This document shows, one piece after another, positions 42,331 through 52,322 of a stretch of 64,000 nt of DNA. Numbering within the stretch: the first letter of the stretch is position 1; each line of letters begins with the position of its first letter. A program made the translations under genes and the position numbers. The notes below the pieces were generated by a model, which did not search any database, was not told the DNA's origin, and saw only the letters and a program-made list of their open reading frames with translations. Source of the stretch: Reinekea forsetii (GTDB lineage Bacteria; Pseudomonadota; Gammaproteobacteria; Pseudomonadales; Natronospirillaceae); assembly GCF_002795845.1 (NCBI RefSeq), contig NZ_CP011797.1, positions 388,501-452,500 on the forward strand, written 5' to 3'.

Positions 42331-45300
42331 TGATGAAAAAAATTAACACCAATGTCACCCAGCTACGCCCGCAAAATTTGGGTTTTTTAGTGGTCATGTC
42401 GCTTGCCGGTGGCCTAAGTTCGGCCGCCAATCTAAGCTTGGCCGACGCGCCCCTTTTCCTGGCCAGCGGTGTCCAGCCCAACATCTATTTCATCGTCGAT
42501 GATTCCGGTTCGATGGATTGGGAAACCCTCTACACCAAGGAGGCGACTGCTAACTTTGGTATGACCTCCAATGCGAATGGATCAAGCACGGTCGATGTTA
42601 GCCCGACCATTCAGACCAATGGCACGAGCAACCCCGATCGGAAAGAAATTCTAAACTCCTGTGTCGGCGTCAATGCGCTGCACTATAACCCGACAAAAAC
42701 CTATACGCCCTGGGTGGGCAAGGACTCCAGTAACAATACCTATAAGGATCAGTCTGTTACCGCAGCAAAAAAATCGCCCTATAACGGCAGCGGCACAACC
42801 GATCTGACCGATGAGGATGGCAATGATGATCGGTCCGGCTATTTCCCTTGGTACGATCTAGATGGCGACAATGTTCTCGATGAATATGTCGATGGCAATG
42901 GTAATAAGTCGCGCGATGTTCTGGTCGATCGCAATGGTAACGGCACCTTTGACGGCTGGGTCACTATTAAGGATTCGAAAGGCAAGGACATCTCGGTATT
43001 TGAAAGTGAATTGGAATGCCCGGATGCCACGGTGATCCGCGCGGCCCTGGGTAGCAACGCCCAGACCAAGGACTTCCTTAATCGCTGGTTAATAGCGGTG
43101 GAGGATATGGACACCGTTGAGAAGACAAACTTTGCCAACTGGTACTCCTATTATCGCAAGCGCAAGTGGGTGGCTAAGCGCGCCCTATCGACCATTATCG
43201 ATGAGTCTACAGCACGCATGGGCATAACCACTATATGGAATAGAATTACCGAGAAGGTGGTTAATGTCGACAATATCTCGACGCCCTATAACAGCACAGC
43301 CAACGACAATAAAAACGACCTGATGGAGAGCATGTTCAAAATAGGTGCGAGTAATGGTACACCGCTTCGGTCAGCCTTGAAGTCAGCCGGGGAGTATTTT
43401 CGGGAAGCGCCCGGTTCCGGTCCGATCTTGAAAGCAGATGATGGCGGGTCATGCCAGCAAAACTTTGCCATTCTGATGACCGATGGAGTCTGGAACGGTA
43501 ACAGTCCAGAGGTTGGTAATCAGGACGCCAATACGGCCTCGCCGTTCGACGGTGGCCTCTATGCGGATGCCTATTCAAACACCCTGGCCGATGTGGCGAT
43601 GAAATACTACAAGACCGATTTGCAGTCATCATTGGCCGATAAAGTGCCGACCAATGATGCCGATACCAATACCGTTCAGCATCTGGTGACCTACACCGTG
43701 GCCTTCGGCGTATCCGGTACTCTGCCGGACGGATTGAAGCCCAGTGCGGACCCTGACGACAACTGGCCCGGCTGGCCTCAAGCCGCCTCGGGTTCAGACG
43801 AAACCATCGATGATCTGCGCCACGCAGCCTATAACGGCCGCGGACAGTTCCTCAATGCCGGCGATCCTCAAGAACTGATCGAATCGTTGAATGGGGCGGT
43901 GCAGGATATTCAAGGACGTGACGCCTCGGCCTCGGCGGTCAGCGTCAACACCGGTTCCATTTCGTCATCGACCATGTTGTTTCAGGCGGAATTTAACAGT
44001 CAGAAGTGGACCGGTAAGATCAATGGTATTCCGGTGAAGTTAGATGGTTCCTTGGATTTAGCCAATAAAGAATCGGCCTCAAAAGTGCCGTTACACGGCG
44101 ACCGCACGATCATCAGTTATGATGGCAGCAGTGGCATCCCATTTCAGTGGGTCGACCTAACCAGTGCGCAAAAGGCGCTGCTCGGTTCCCAAGAAATATT
44201 GGACTATACCCGGGGCGATCGCAGCAAAGAGGTCGCCAAAAATGGCACCTATCGTGACCGAACGTTAATCGCTCCATCACTCGGCCCCCTGGGTGACATT
44301 ATTAACTCAGCACCCGCCTATGTCGGCAACCCGGAATTCCTCTACCCGGATTGGTTGGAGCCTAATAATAAATACAGTACTTTCCGTCGTAATCCGGACG
44401 GGGACGGCGTTACTAAAAAGATCGGATCCTTGGAGTTGTATCGCACTCCCATGCTCTATGTCGGTTCTAACGATGGCATGTTACATGCGTTTAATGTCGA
44501 TCCAGCTATCACAGGCACGGCAAACTTTGGTCTGGAAGTCTTTGCCTATGTGCCGACCCAGGCGATGAAAAAGTTACCCGATATTGCCAATAAAAACTAC
44601 AAACACGCCTATTCGGTGGATGGCTCACCCGAAGTGGCGGATGCCTACTTTAATGACCGTTGGCACACCGTGCTGACCAGTGGCATGAACGGCGGTGGCC
44701 AGGGGATCTTTGCCTTAGATGTCTCTAACCCCAATGCCTATAACACTGAGGCGGCTGCAGCCGCGACGGTACTGTGGGAATTCACCGATGCCGATGACGC
44801 CGACCTGGGCTATACCTTTGGTAAGCCGACGATCGCAAAAGCCAATAATGGCAAATGGGTTGCGATCTTCGGCAACGGTTATAACAACACCGTGGCCGAC
44901 GGCCAGGTTGGTAGTGGCAGCGCGCTAATCTATATAGTCGATCTGGAAACCGGCGCTCTGCTGCAGAAAATCGATACCCAGATGAACGCCCTAGCGACCC
45001 CGAACGGTATGTCGACCCCAACCACCGTGGATCTCGACGGAGACTATCTAGCCGATGCGGTCTACGCCGGTGACTTGGAGGGCAATATGTGGAAGTTTGA
45101 TATATCCAGTGCCAACCCGGCGCAGTGGGGTGTCGCATACAAAACCGGTAGCACTCCCACGCCGCTCTATACCGCCTGTGCGACCGTGGTGTGCAGTACC
45201 ACCAATCGTCAACCCATTAGCGTGAAGCCGCAGATCGGCTTCAACAAAGGCGCCACCGGCTTACTTATTTACTTTGGCACCGGCACCTATTTTTTACAGA

Positions 45301-46010
45301 ATGATAACCAGAATAACGGACTGCAGTCGTTCTATGCCATCTGGGATAAGGGCCTTGCCACGCTAACCGCTTTTAACAAGTTTCATCTGTTGCAGCAGAA
45401 TATTATCGAGGAAGTGGCGGTGCCGACGGAAAATTTAGACAGTAATGGCGCCGCCATTATTTCCTACCAACGGGCCACGTCGAACTTCCCGATCAACTGG
45501 CATAGCGCAGCCGGTCTGCCCGTTGACGGCAGCGATGCCGACCTGTTGGTCGACTCTCATCTGGGCTGGTATATGGACCTAGTGAACACCGAGGGGGGCA
45601 ATACCGATGGCAAGGGTGAACGCTCGGTCAGCAATCCAATGCTAAGAGATGGCAGCATTATTTTCGTTACCGCCATTCCCGATCAGGATCCCTGTTCCTA
45701 TGGTGGTAGCAGCTGGTATATGGAGCTTAATGCGGTCACTGGCGCTCGTCCCGAAACAGCCATTATCGATATCGATGGCGATGGCGATATTGACGAGGAC
45801 GACTATATTGATACCATCGCGAAAAACCAGGTGGCCAGTTCCGGGGCCCGCTCTGCGTCCTTGGCGACCTCACCCATCTGCATTACCTTGCCCAACGGCG
45901 TTGAGACCTGCAAATCGAATACGTCCGATGCCAGCATACTGGAGGTCGAGCGCGACGCGGGCGTCCTGCTGGGTCGTTGGATGTGGCGTGAACTTAGAGT
46001 CGGTCAATAG
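42330..46010 (+). CDS. pilY1: PilY1-type pilus tip adhesin
   Basis: Large secreted tip protein of type IV pili (1226 residues), carried by the minor pilins and used in adhesion, mechanosensing and control of retraction. The N-terminus has a secretion-type hydrophobic stretch and then a von Willebrand A-like region with MIDAS motif DDSGSMDW (about 55-62) and LMTDGVWNG. The C-terminal beta-propeller (about 640-1130) includes MLYVGSNDGMLHAFN and the calcium loop DLDGDYLADAVYAGD (about 900-914). Extra Asp-rich calcium-type loops lie at about 174-208 (DLDGDNVLDEYVDGNGN) and 1146-1161 (DIDGDGDIDEDD). The order of neighbours is as in Pseudomonas. Confidence 0.94.
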   Translation: MMKKINTNVTQLRPQNLGFLVVMSLAGGLSSAANLSLADAPLFLASGVQPNIYFIVDDSGSMDWETLYTKEATANFGMTSNANGSSTVDVSPTIQTNGTSNPDRKEILNSCVGVNALHYNPTKTYTPWVGKDSSNNTYKDQSVTAAKKSPYNGSGTTDLTDEDGNDDRSGYFPWYDLDGDNVLDEYVDGNGNKSRDVLVDRNGNGTFDGWVTIKDSKGKDISVFESELECPDATVIRAALGSNAQTKDFLNRWLIAVEDMDTVEKTNFANWYSYYRKRKWVAKRALSTIIDESTARMGITTIWNRITEKVVNVDNISTPYNSTANDNKNDLMESMFKIGASNGTPLRSALKSAGEYFREAPGSGPILKADDGGSCQQNFAILMTDGVWNGNSPEVGNQDANTASPFDGGLYADAYSNTLADVAMKYYKTDLQSSLADKVPTNDADTNTVQHLVTYTVAFGVSGTLPDGLKPSADPDDNWPGWPQAASGSDETIDDLRHAAYNGRGQFLNAGDPQELIESLNGAVQDIQGRDASASAVSVNTGSISSSTMLFQAEFNSQKWTGKINGIPVKLDGSLDLANKESASKVPLHGDRTIISYDGSSGIPFQWVDLTSAQKALLGSQEILDYTRGDRSKEVAKNGTYRDRTLIAPSLGPLGDIINSAPAYVGNPEFLYPDWLEPNNKYSTFRRNPDGDGVTKKIGSLELYRTPMLYVGSNDGMLHAFNVDPAITGTANFGLEVFAYVPTQAMKKLPDIANKNYKHAYSVDGSPEVADAYFNDRWHTVLTSGMNGGGQGIFALDVSNPNAYNTEAAAAATVLWEFTDADDADLGYTFGKPTIAKANNGKWVAIFGNGYNNTVADGQVGSGSALIYIVDLETGALLQKIDTQMNALATPNGMSTPTTVDLDGDYLADAVYAGDLEGNMWKFDISSANPAQWGVAYKTGSTPTPLYTACATVVCSTTNRQPISVKPQIGFNKGATGLLIYFGTGTYFLQNDNQNNGLQSFYAIWDKGLATLTAFNKFHLLQQNIIEEVAVPTENLDSNGAAIISYQRATSNFPINWHSAAGLPVDGSDADLLVDSHLGWYMDLVNTEGGNTDGKGERSVSNPMLRDGSIIFVTAIPDQDPCSYGGSSWYMELNAVTGARPETAIIDIDGDGDIDEDDYIDTIAKNQVASSGARSASLATSPICITLPNGVETCKSNTSDASILEVERDAGVLLGRWMWRELRVGQ

Positions 46011-46020
46011 GGGAATAAAC

Positions 46021-46377
46021 ATGCTTAAACTCATTCAAATAATGGTACTGATGAGCTGCTTGATGCTGCCGTTTTTAGGTCATGCAGCTGAGCCGCAGAT
46101 GGAACAGTTCGTCGAGCAGGTCTGGGGTGTTGATACGGCCCAGGCGCGCGTGCAAATCGGCGACCAATCCTTCACCTACACCAACTTCACCATCGTGCAG
46201 GATTATCGCGCCGAGCCAGATCAACGCTTGCCGCTCAATGCCGCGCGCCGAGGTACCTGGGTGCTAGTGGACGCTTACTACTCGGTTGACCTGAAACGCT
46301 ATATTGTTCAGCGCCTGCAGCTTTTACCCTCGACCGCGGTAGCAAAAAAATTACTCGAGAAGCTCAACGACGAGTAG
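46021..46377 (+). CDS. pilY2: PilY2-like small exported protein
   Basis: 118-residue protein encoded between pilY1 and pilE, where PilY2 lies in Pseudomonas. A signal peptide ends near LGHA (residues 20-24). The mature part is a small beta-rich domain (VQIGDQSFTYTNFTIVQDYR, RGTWVLVDAYYS, KRYIVQRLQLL). The ATG at 46021 has AGGGGA 6 bases upstream, so a longer frame opening at 45649 inside pilY1 is rejected. The assignment is positional; its molecular role is not known to me. Confidence 0.7.
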   Translation: MLKLIQIMVLMSCLMLPFLGHAAEPQMEQFVEQVWGVDTAQARVQIGDQSFTYTNFTIVQDYRAEPDQRLPLNAARRGTWVLVDAYYSVDLKRYIVQRLQLLPSTAVAKKLLEKLNDE

Positions 46378-46437
46378 CGAGCTGATGACGAACTTACTGG
46401 GCGCGCGTGAAAAAAAATCACCAGAGTGGGAGCTCCT

Positions 46438-46896
46438 ATGAAACAACAGACTGCAGGCTTTACCCTAATGGAACTGATGATATCGGTAGCCATCATCGGA
46501 ATTTTAGCGGCCTTTGCTTTTCCGCGTTACATGCAATTTGTCGACAACGCCCATCGCAACGATGCCCAAGCGGCATTGATTTCTTTGGCAGCCCATTTGG
46601 AACGGCGCTTCACGGAAAATAACAGCTATTGCGACAGCGGTAGTGTGGTGGAGACCGATTGTGGCGCGGCGGCAAGCGGTGATAAAGGCAAACCTACCTT
46701 CTTTGCCCAAACGGTACCATTGGACGGTGGGACGCCAATCTATAACTTAACCATTGAATCGGTATCGGCAACGACCTTTGAAGTGCGCGCGGTTCGGGTC
46801 GCCGGCCAGCGCATGGCAAACGACGACTGTGGCGATTTCACCTACACCCAAACCGGCCGCAAAGATCAGGTGAACGAGACTGAAACCTGCTGGTAG
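46438..46896 (+). CDS. pilE: Type IV minor pilin PilE
   Basis: 152-residue pilin-like protein. The leader MKQQTAG is followed by FTLMELMISVAIIGILAAFA, with Glu at +5. The globular part has the expected cysteine pairs (SYCDSGSV...ETDCG and DDCGDF...ETCW). GGGAG lies 5 bases before the ATG. It is the last gene of the minor-pilin operon. It is convergent with a second GspH-fold gene, 9 bp away. Confidence 0.9.
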   Translation: MKQQTAGFTLMELMISVAIIGILAAFAFPRYMQFVDNAHRNDAQAALISLAAHLERRFTENNSYCDSGSVVETDCGAAASGDKGKPTFFAQTVPLDGGTPIYNLTIESVSATTFEVRAVRVAGQRMANDDCGDFTYTQTGRKDQVNETETCW

Positions 46897-46905
46897 ACTC
46901 AGACC

Positions 46906-47475
46906 TTAACGGTCACAGCGTGCCACCTGCCAGCGCTGGTGGCTGAAACGCATGGGCTGCTGCTGGTCATTGCGCCGGCTATGAAGTTTGGCGCGGCCTA
47001 AAATATTAATCGTCATATGGTAGGCCGTTTTATCGAGCTCGCCCAATGGGCATAGGGTGAACCCGCTGGCCATACCGAGATAGGTATTGTCGCCGCGGAT
47101 ATCGCCAAACCGGAAGTAGGGCTGGCCCAGATTGTAGTAACCGAAGCGGGTCTCCGCCTTGGGCAATAGGACCCGCAGTATTTTCTCATCAGGGTCTAGT
47201 ATTTTATTACGGTTCGAGTCGGTGAACAGGGCCCATTCCTGATGCATATCGTCGGCGCAGCGATTCGCTTGCAATGGGCAGAGGGTGACCAACGAATTTT
47301 CCAATGCGGCAGAGGCCCTAGCAAAGCTAAAAAGTTGTAGCCAACGTTTTTTTTCTTGATAGGCGCTATAGGATTGGCTCAGCTCTGTGAGTCTGGGTAG
47401 GGAGGTACCGGTGACAATCATCACCACGGCAATGACCACCACAAGTTCTATTAGGGTAAAGCCGGTGCGCTGCAT
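46906..47475 (-). CDS. fimT: Type IV pilus FimT-like pseudopilin
   Basis: Second GspH/FimT-fold pseudopilin in the window, 189 residues. The very short leader MQRTG precedes FTLIELVVVIAVVMIVTG (Glu at +5). The globular domain has LFSFARASAALENSLVTLCP, DEWALF-like QEWALFTDSNRNKILDPDE and a C-terminal AKLHSRRND region. I start at the ATG at 47475, the only start placing the cleavage site near the N-terminus; the longer frame begins at 47568. It lies 107 bp downstream of pilR on the same strand. In Pseudomonas fimT lies between pilR and fimU, so the name fits by position. FimT proteins in some relatives bind DNA during uptake. Confidence 0.8.
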   Translation of the reverse strand: MQRTGFTLIELVVVIAVVMIVTGTSLPRLTELSQSYSAYQEKKRWLQLFSFARASAALENSLVTLCPLQANRCADDMHQEWALFTDSNRNKILDPDEKILRVLLPKAETRFGYYNLGQPYFRFGDIRGDNTYLGMASGFTLCPLGELDKTAYHMTINILGRAKLHSRRNDQQQPMRFSHQRWQVARCDR

Positions 47476-47582
47476 TTGCGGTCCCTGCAAATTCAATGTT
47501 GCGCTACTGTAACGAAGGTTTATTGAGCCGGTAAAGCAAGGCAGTGCAAGTATAGCTTGGTTAGCCAATCGGGTTAGCAGGG

Positions 47583-48950
47583 CTATTCCAAGCCGAGTTT
47601 TTTCAGTCGATACCGCAATGCTCTAAAGGTAATGCCTAAGCGCTTTGCCGCCGCGGTGCGGTTCCATCGGGTTGCTTCCAAGGCCTGCTCGACGACATTG
47701 CGTTCTATATCCATAAGGTAGTCTTCCAGCGACACGCCGTCCGCTCGAGCCGCCAATGCCGCAGGCTCATTAGGCGATGGCTCGGCATTATAACGGCTGT
47801 TCAAATTTAGATCGGCGGCGCCGATGGTGTCGTCCTCACACAGAGCAAAAGCCCGTTCGAGGATGTTTTCCAGCTCGCGAACATTGCCGGGGAAGCTATA
47901 CAGATGGAGTTCTTTTTTCGCCTCAGCGGTTAGCCGGGCCATCGGCAGTTCATAGTTGCCGGCAATACGCTGGAGTATTTGTTGACTCAACAAGGGGATG
48001 TCATCGGTACGTTCACGCAGCGCCGGAATCGTTAAGGCAATCACATTGATGCGATAAAACAAATCCTGGCGAAACTCGCCTGCTTCGACCATGGCGTCGA
48101 GATTTTTGTGCGTTGCACTGAGAATTCGGACATCGACATCGAGCTCATTTTGAGTGCCGATTGGCCGAATTTTTTTCTCCTGTATCGCCCGTAACAGTTT
48201 GACCTGCATGGCCAATGGCAAATCGGCGACCTCATCGAGAAATAGGGTGCCAGCTTGGGCGGCTTGAAAAAATCCCTGCTTATCTTCCGTTGCCCCGGTA
48301 AAGGCCCCCCGCTTGTGACCGAAAAATTCACTCTCCATTAATTCAGAGGGGATCGCACCGCAGTTCACCGCGATAAAGGGTCCCAGCGCACGCGGACCGA
48401 GGGTATGAATCTGACGCGCGGCCAGCTCCTTGCCCGATCCGGACTCACCCTGAATAAAGACCGGCGCTTGACTGACCGCCAGTTTGCGAATTTTTTTCTG
48501 TAGCAGTTGCATGGCCGCGGATTGGCCCATGTCTAGGGCTTTGGCATGCATACCGGTGTCGAGTTGATGGCCCGTCGGAGGCTTTACCTTCAGTGCCTGG
48601 GTGATGAGGTTGCGCAGTTTATTGACATCGAGTGGTTTGGACACGAAATCAAAGGCCCCGGATTTCAGTGACTCGATGGCCAGATCCATATTGCCGTGCG
48701 CGGTAATGACCGCTATCGGGGTGTCGGGTTTGGTCTCGGCAACGTAACGCACTATATCCAGGCCATTGCCATCGGGCAGGCGCATATCGGTGAGGATTAA
48801 ATCCACCTCCTGTTGTTTGATGGCCATAATGGCCGACGAGACATCGACCGCGCTGCAGCTTGCGATACCCATGCGCATTAGGGTGATTTCGAGCAACTCG
48901 CGGATATCCGGTTCATCGTCGATAATTAACACACATTGGGCGGTTGGCAT
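47583..48950 (-). CDS. pilR: Sigma-54-dependent response regulator PilR
   Basis: NtrC-type activator of pilin expression. The receiver domain has D11-D12 and phospho-acceptor D55 in LILTDMRLP. The AAA+ domain (about 145-370) has Walker A GESGSGKE, the sigma-54-contacting GAFTGA loop in KRGAFTGATEDKQGFF, and LFLDEVADLPLAMQVKLLR. A Fis-type helix-turn-helix ends the protein (TAAAKRLGITFRALRYRLKK). The ATG at 48950 gives 455 residues; the longer frame to 49052 overlaps pilS. It lies 28 bp after pilS. Confidence 0.95.
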   Translation of the reverse strand: MPTAQCVLIIDDEPDIRELLEITLMRMGIASCSAVDVSSAIMAIKQQEVDLILTDMRLPDGNGLDIVRYVAETKPDTPIAVITAHGNMDLAIESLKSGAFDFVSKPLDVNKLRNLITQALKVKPPTGHQLDTGMHAKALDMGQSAAMQLLQKKIRKLAVSQAPVFIQGESGSGKELAARQIHTLGPRALGPFIAVNCGAIPSELMESEFFGHKRGAFTGATEDKQGFFQAAQAGTLFLDEVADLPLAMQVKLLRAIQEKKIRPIGTQNELDVDVRILSATHKNLDAMVEAGEFRQDLFYRINVIALTIPALRERTDDIPLLSQQILQRIAGNYELPMARLTAEAKKELHLYSFPGNVRELENILERAFALCEDDTIGAADLNLNSRYNAEPSPNEPAALAARADGVSLEDYLMDIERNVVEQALEATRWNRTAAAKRLGITFRALRYRLKKLGLE

Positions 48951-48978
48951 AGGGCGCAAATCCTTTTCTACAGAGTGA

Positions 48979-50568
48979 CTAACGCTCACTGCGTTGACTG
49001 AGCGCGTGCGGGAACACGATTCGAAAACAACCACCGCGGCGATTTTGCACATAGGACAATTTCAGTCGGTTGGCTTCACACAGTTCCTTGGCAATATAAA
49101 GGCCTAAACCGGTGCCGCTGTGTTCCGTGGTGTAAAAGGGTTCAAACAGGTTTTTAATCTGATCGCCGGGGACGCCCAGCCCCTCATCTTCGATATCAAG
49201 ATAGTATTGTTCACTGCCCGACAGTTCGCCGGTGCTGAGCCTAAGCCGACGCTGTCCGACCTGCAGACCACTATAATATAGACCATTGGCGATAAGATTG
49301 TGCAACGCCTGTTTGATTTGGTGAATATCGATGTGCATGTTGAAATTAACCTCGACGGCAATTTCAATTTGGTCCTGCTGACGTTCTGTTTCGAGTTCGC
49401 GTTCCGCCAAGCACTGTTCGATTAGGGCGGCCGCAGCGATACTGCTAATTTGTTTGGGTCGTCGGCGCGACAATTCCAGAATGGTCTCGATGATTGTATT
49501 GACCCGCTGAGAGTGGGTGTGAATCATCGCCAATAAACGCTTATCGGCTTCTGCCAAGGCCGGTGCTTCATCGAGCAACTGGGCGGCATGGCTGATCGCA
49601 CCCAATGGGTTGCGTATTTCGTGAGCGATCGAGGCGGTCAGGCGACCAAGCGAGGCCAGTTTTAGCTGTTGCGCCTGCTGTTGCATCCGACCGGAGTCCT
49701 CCAAGAAAATAATCAGGTCACTGGTTTGCGTCGCGTGCAGTCGGGCAATATTGACGCTCACCCCGGGATGCTCGGTATCGGCCTGAATCGGTTCGATCTC
49801 GTTATGGGGGTTGCGTTGCCAACTGGCCAACCGATCCTGCAGGGACTGGCTGAGCCAGAAAGGGGGGGTATCGGTCTCCTTGAGCAGGTCGCGCGCAGCA
49901 TCATTCATCAAACGAATCGCGCCCTCGCTGGTGACCACTATGATGCCGGTGCGCAGCCGCTGGACGATCAGCTCATTGAGATGGCGCAGGTCGAGAATGG
50001 TATCGGCTTGGACTCGAGCCAGCTGCTCGGTTTTTTTTACCCGTTGGCCAACATATTGTAAGAAGAGGGTCTCGGCAAAATAACCCAGACCCAGCAAGGC
50101 GGCCTGCAATAGATCCCTAGTGGCGCCGTCGAGCGGTAATATTTCGGTATAGACCACACTGGAGGTGGCGGTAGCGGCCACTAACAGGCTCTGCCGCAAG
50201 GGTAGGAGTAGCCCCCCGATGCCAACGCTAATCAACATTAGGCTGCCGAAGCCGCTGTCGACGCCGCCGCTGTAACGCAAGATCAGCATCAGCAGCAGGA
50301 TATCGGTGATCAATAGAACGGTGATCGGTGTTTTCGATAGCTGCTCATTCACCGTTAATAGCATGCCCAGTATGGTCAGGATTAAATAGACCAAGGTCGC
50401 CAATTGCATGGACTCAGGGTTGGGGCTGGGCAGCAGCTCTTTTGCGGTCTCCGGTAACAGCGCCAGAACACAGAGGCCGGTCGCCAAGATCAGCCGGAAG
50501 ATACCGAAAGCGAACAACAGCTGTTGGACGCGAAAAACGGGTTGACTGAGTCGGATGCTAAAGCTCAT
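48979..50568 (-). CDS. pilS: Sensor histidine kinase PilS
   Basis: Membrane histidine kinase partner of PilR that senses pilin levels in the membrane. About six hydrophobic helices fill residues 15-185 (for example LLFAFGIFRLILATGLCVLA and ITVLLITDILLLMLIL). A PAS-like region follows (about 205-290). The kinase core has the H-box IAHEIRNPLGAISHAAQLL (His near 316), N-box QALHNLIANGLYYS, G1 DIEDEGLGVP and G2 GTGLGLYIAKEL. The length of 529 matches Pseudomonas PilS. The upstream 126-bp region separates it from the divergent nadE. Confidence 0.93.
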   Translation of the reverse strand: MSFSIRLSQPVFRVQQLLFAFGIFRLILATGLCVLALLPETAKELLPSPNPESMQLATLVYLILTILGMLLTVNEQLSKTPITVLLITDILLLMLILRYSGGVDSGFGSLMLISVGIGGLLLPLRQSLLVAATATSSVVYTEILPLDGATRDLLQAALLGLGYFAETLFLQYVGQRVKKTEQLARVQADTILDLRHLNELIVQRLRTGIIVVTSEGAIRLMNDAARDLLKETDTPPFWLSQSLQDRLASWQRNPHNEIEPIQADTEHPGVSVNIARLHATQTSDLIIFLEDSGRMQQQAQQLKLASLGRLTASIAHEIRNPLGAISHAAQLLDEAPALAEADKRLLAMIHTHSQRVNTIIETILELSRRRPKQISSIAAAALIEQCLAERELETERQQDQIEIAVEVNFNMHIDIHQIKQALHNLIANGLYYSGLQVGQRRLRLSTGELSGSEQYYLDIEDEGLGVPGDQIKNLFEPFYTTEHSGTGLGLYIAKELCEANRLKLSYVQNRRGGCFRIVFPHALSQRSER

Positions 50569-50694
50569 GTCGGGGCTTCTTTTTCAGGCCCCGGTGACGA
50601 TAAAGATCACCGGTCGCGGTGTTAATAGGGTAGAAACCTTGTTCTGCGGCGAAACAGGCTTCACAATATGGTAATTACCTCCTTAGAGTAGTCT

Positions 50695-52317
50695 ATGAAC
50701 ATACGTGTGGCGCTGGCCCAGCATCGTTTTCCGGTTGGGGACATAGACGGCAACGTCAGTAAAATATTGCTCTTGGCCCAACAGGCCATCGATCAACAGG
50801 CCGACATGGTGGTGTTTCCGGAACTGACATTGACCGGTTATCCGCCGGAAGACCTGCTCTTGCGCCCCAGCCTGGGTAAGCGGGTCAGTGATGGTTTACA
50901 TCGCCTGTTCGACGCCAAACTGCCCATTGCCATCGTCGTCGGTTACCCGCAGCGGGAAGACGGCAAGCTGTTTAACAAGGCCATGGTGATCGACCATGGC
51001 CAGGTCATTGCCGACTACCGCAAGCAGCATCTGCCCAACTACCAAGTGTTTGATGAGAAACGCTACTTTCAGAAAGGCACGCAAACCTGCGTCTTTAGTT
51101 TTAAAGGCGCTCAGATAGCCCTAAGTATTTGCGAAGATATCTGGTACGACGGCCCCGCGCGCAGGGCCTTCGAAGCCGGTGCCATGATAAACATCAATAT
51201 TAATGGCAGCCCCTATTCGATCAATCGCACCGCGGAACGGCATGAACAGGTGACCAAGGTGGTCAAGCAATGGCCGATGACCACCCTCTATGTCAATCAT
51301 ATAGGTGGCCAGGATGAGCTGGTGTTCGATGGCGGCTCCTTTGTTGTCAATCCTAATGGTGATGTCGCCCATACTCTGGCGCTGTTTAAGGAGAGCCTAG
51401 CGCTGGTCGATTTAACCTCGGTGGCCGGCCAATGGTGCGTAGTGGCGCCCTCGATTGCGCCGGAGCCCTCTAACTCGGCTGCCTTGTACGAGGCGTTGAA
51501 AGTCGGCTTGGCCGACTATGTTAATCGCAACGGCTTTTCAGGCATCGTGCTGGGCATGTCCGGGGGCATCGACTCGGCCCTCAGCGCCGCCATTGCCGTC
51601 GACGCCCTGGGCGCCGATCGCGTGATGGGGGTGATGATGCCTTACCACTATACCGCCAAGATCTCCCTAGAGGACGCCGAGGCCGAAGCGAAAAACCTAG
51701 GCATTCGCTATGAAGTGTTGCCTATAGGCGATGCCTTTGAAACGGCGTTGAGCACCCTAAAACCAGCCTTTGGTGACAAGCCGGTCGATGTTACCGAGCA
51801 AAATATGCAATCGCGTATGCGCGGTGTCTTCTTGATGGCGCTGTCCAATAAACTCGGCTTTATGGTGCTGACCACCGGGAACAAGAGTGAACTGGCGGTT
51901 GGCTATGCCACCCTCTACGGCGACATGTGCGGCGGCTATAACTGCCTGAAGGATGTCCCTAAGACGTGGGTCTATACCCTGTCCAATTGGCGCAATGAAC
52001 AGAGCCCGGTGATCCCGGAGCGGGTCATTACCCGGCCGCCCTCGGCGGAATTGGCACCGGATCAGCTCGATGAGGATAGCTTGCCGCCCTATCCGATACT
52101 GGATGAAATTATCGAACGCTATGTCGAACGAGATGAAAGCCTCGATGCTATCGTCGCCGCCGGCTTTGACTACGACACTGTGTATCGGATCGTACGGCTG
52201 ATCGACCTCAACGAATACAAACGCCGACAGGCACCAGAAGGGGTTCGGGTCTCCAAACGCGGTTTCGGCCGCGATCGGCGTTACCCGATCACCCATGGCT
52301 GGAAACCAGGAAACTAG
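50695..52317 (+). CDS. nadE: Glutamine-dependent NAD+ synthetase NadE
   Basis: Converts deamido-NAD to NAD using glutamine-derived ammonia. The N-terminal nitrilase-type glutaminase (about 1-255) has its triad at E43 (VFPELTLTGYPPED), K110 (YRKQHLPNY) and C146 (LSICEDIWYDG). The synthetase domain has the PP-loop SGGIDS (289-294), NMQSRMRGVFLMALSN and TGNKSELAVGYATLYGDM. At 540 residues it is the two-domain form, not the short ammonia-dependent one. The next gene starts 5 bp downstream. Confidence 0.96.
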   Translation: MNIRVALAQHRFPVGDIDGNVSKILLLAQQAIDQQADMVVFPELTLTGYPPEDLLLRPSLGKRVSDGLHRLFDAKLPIAIVVGYPQREDGKLFNKAMVIDHGQVIADYRKQHLPNYQVFDEKRYFQKGTQTCVFSFKGAQIALSICEDIWYDGPARRAFEAGAMINININGSPYSINRTAERHEQVTKVVKQWPMTTLYVNHIGGQDELVFDGGSFVVNPNGDVAHTLALFKESLALVDLTSVAGQWCVVAPSIAPEPSNSAALYEALKVGLADYVNRNGFSGIVLGMSGGIDSALSAAIAVDALGADRVMGVMMPYHYTAKISLEDAEAEAKNLGIRYEVLPIGDAFETALSTLKPAFGDKPVDVTEQNMQSRMRGVFLMALSNKLGFMVLTTGNKSELAVGYATLYGDMCGGYNCLKDVPKTWVYTLSNWRNEQSPVIPERVITRPPSAELAPDQLDEDSLPPYPILDEIIERYVERDESLDAIVAAGFDYDTVYRIVRLIDLNEYKRRQAPEGVRVSKRGFGRDRRYPITHGWKPGN

Positions 52318-52322
52318 CCGTA

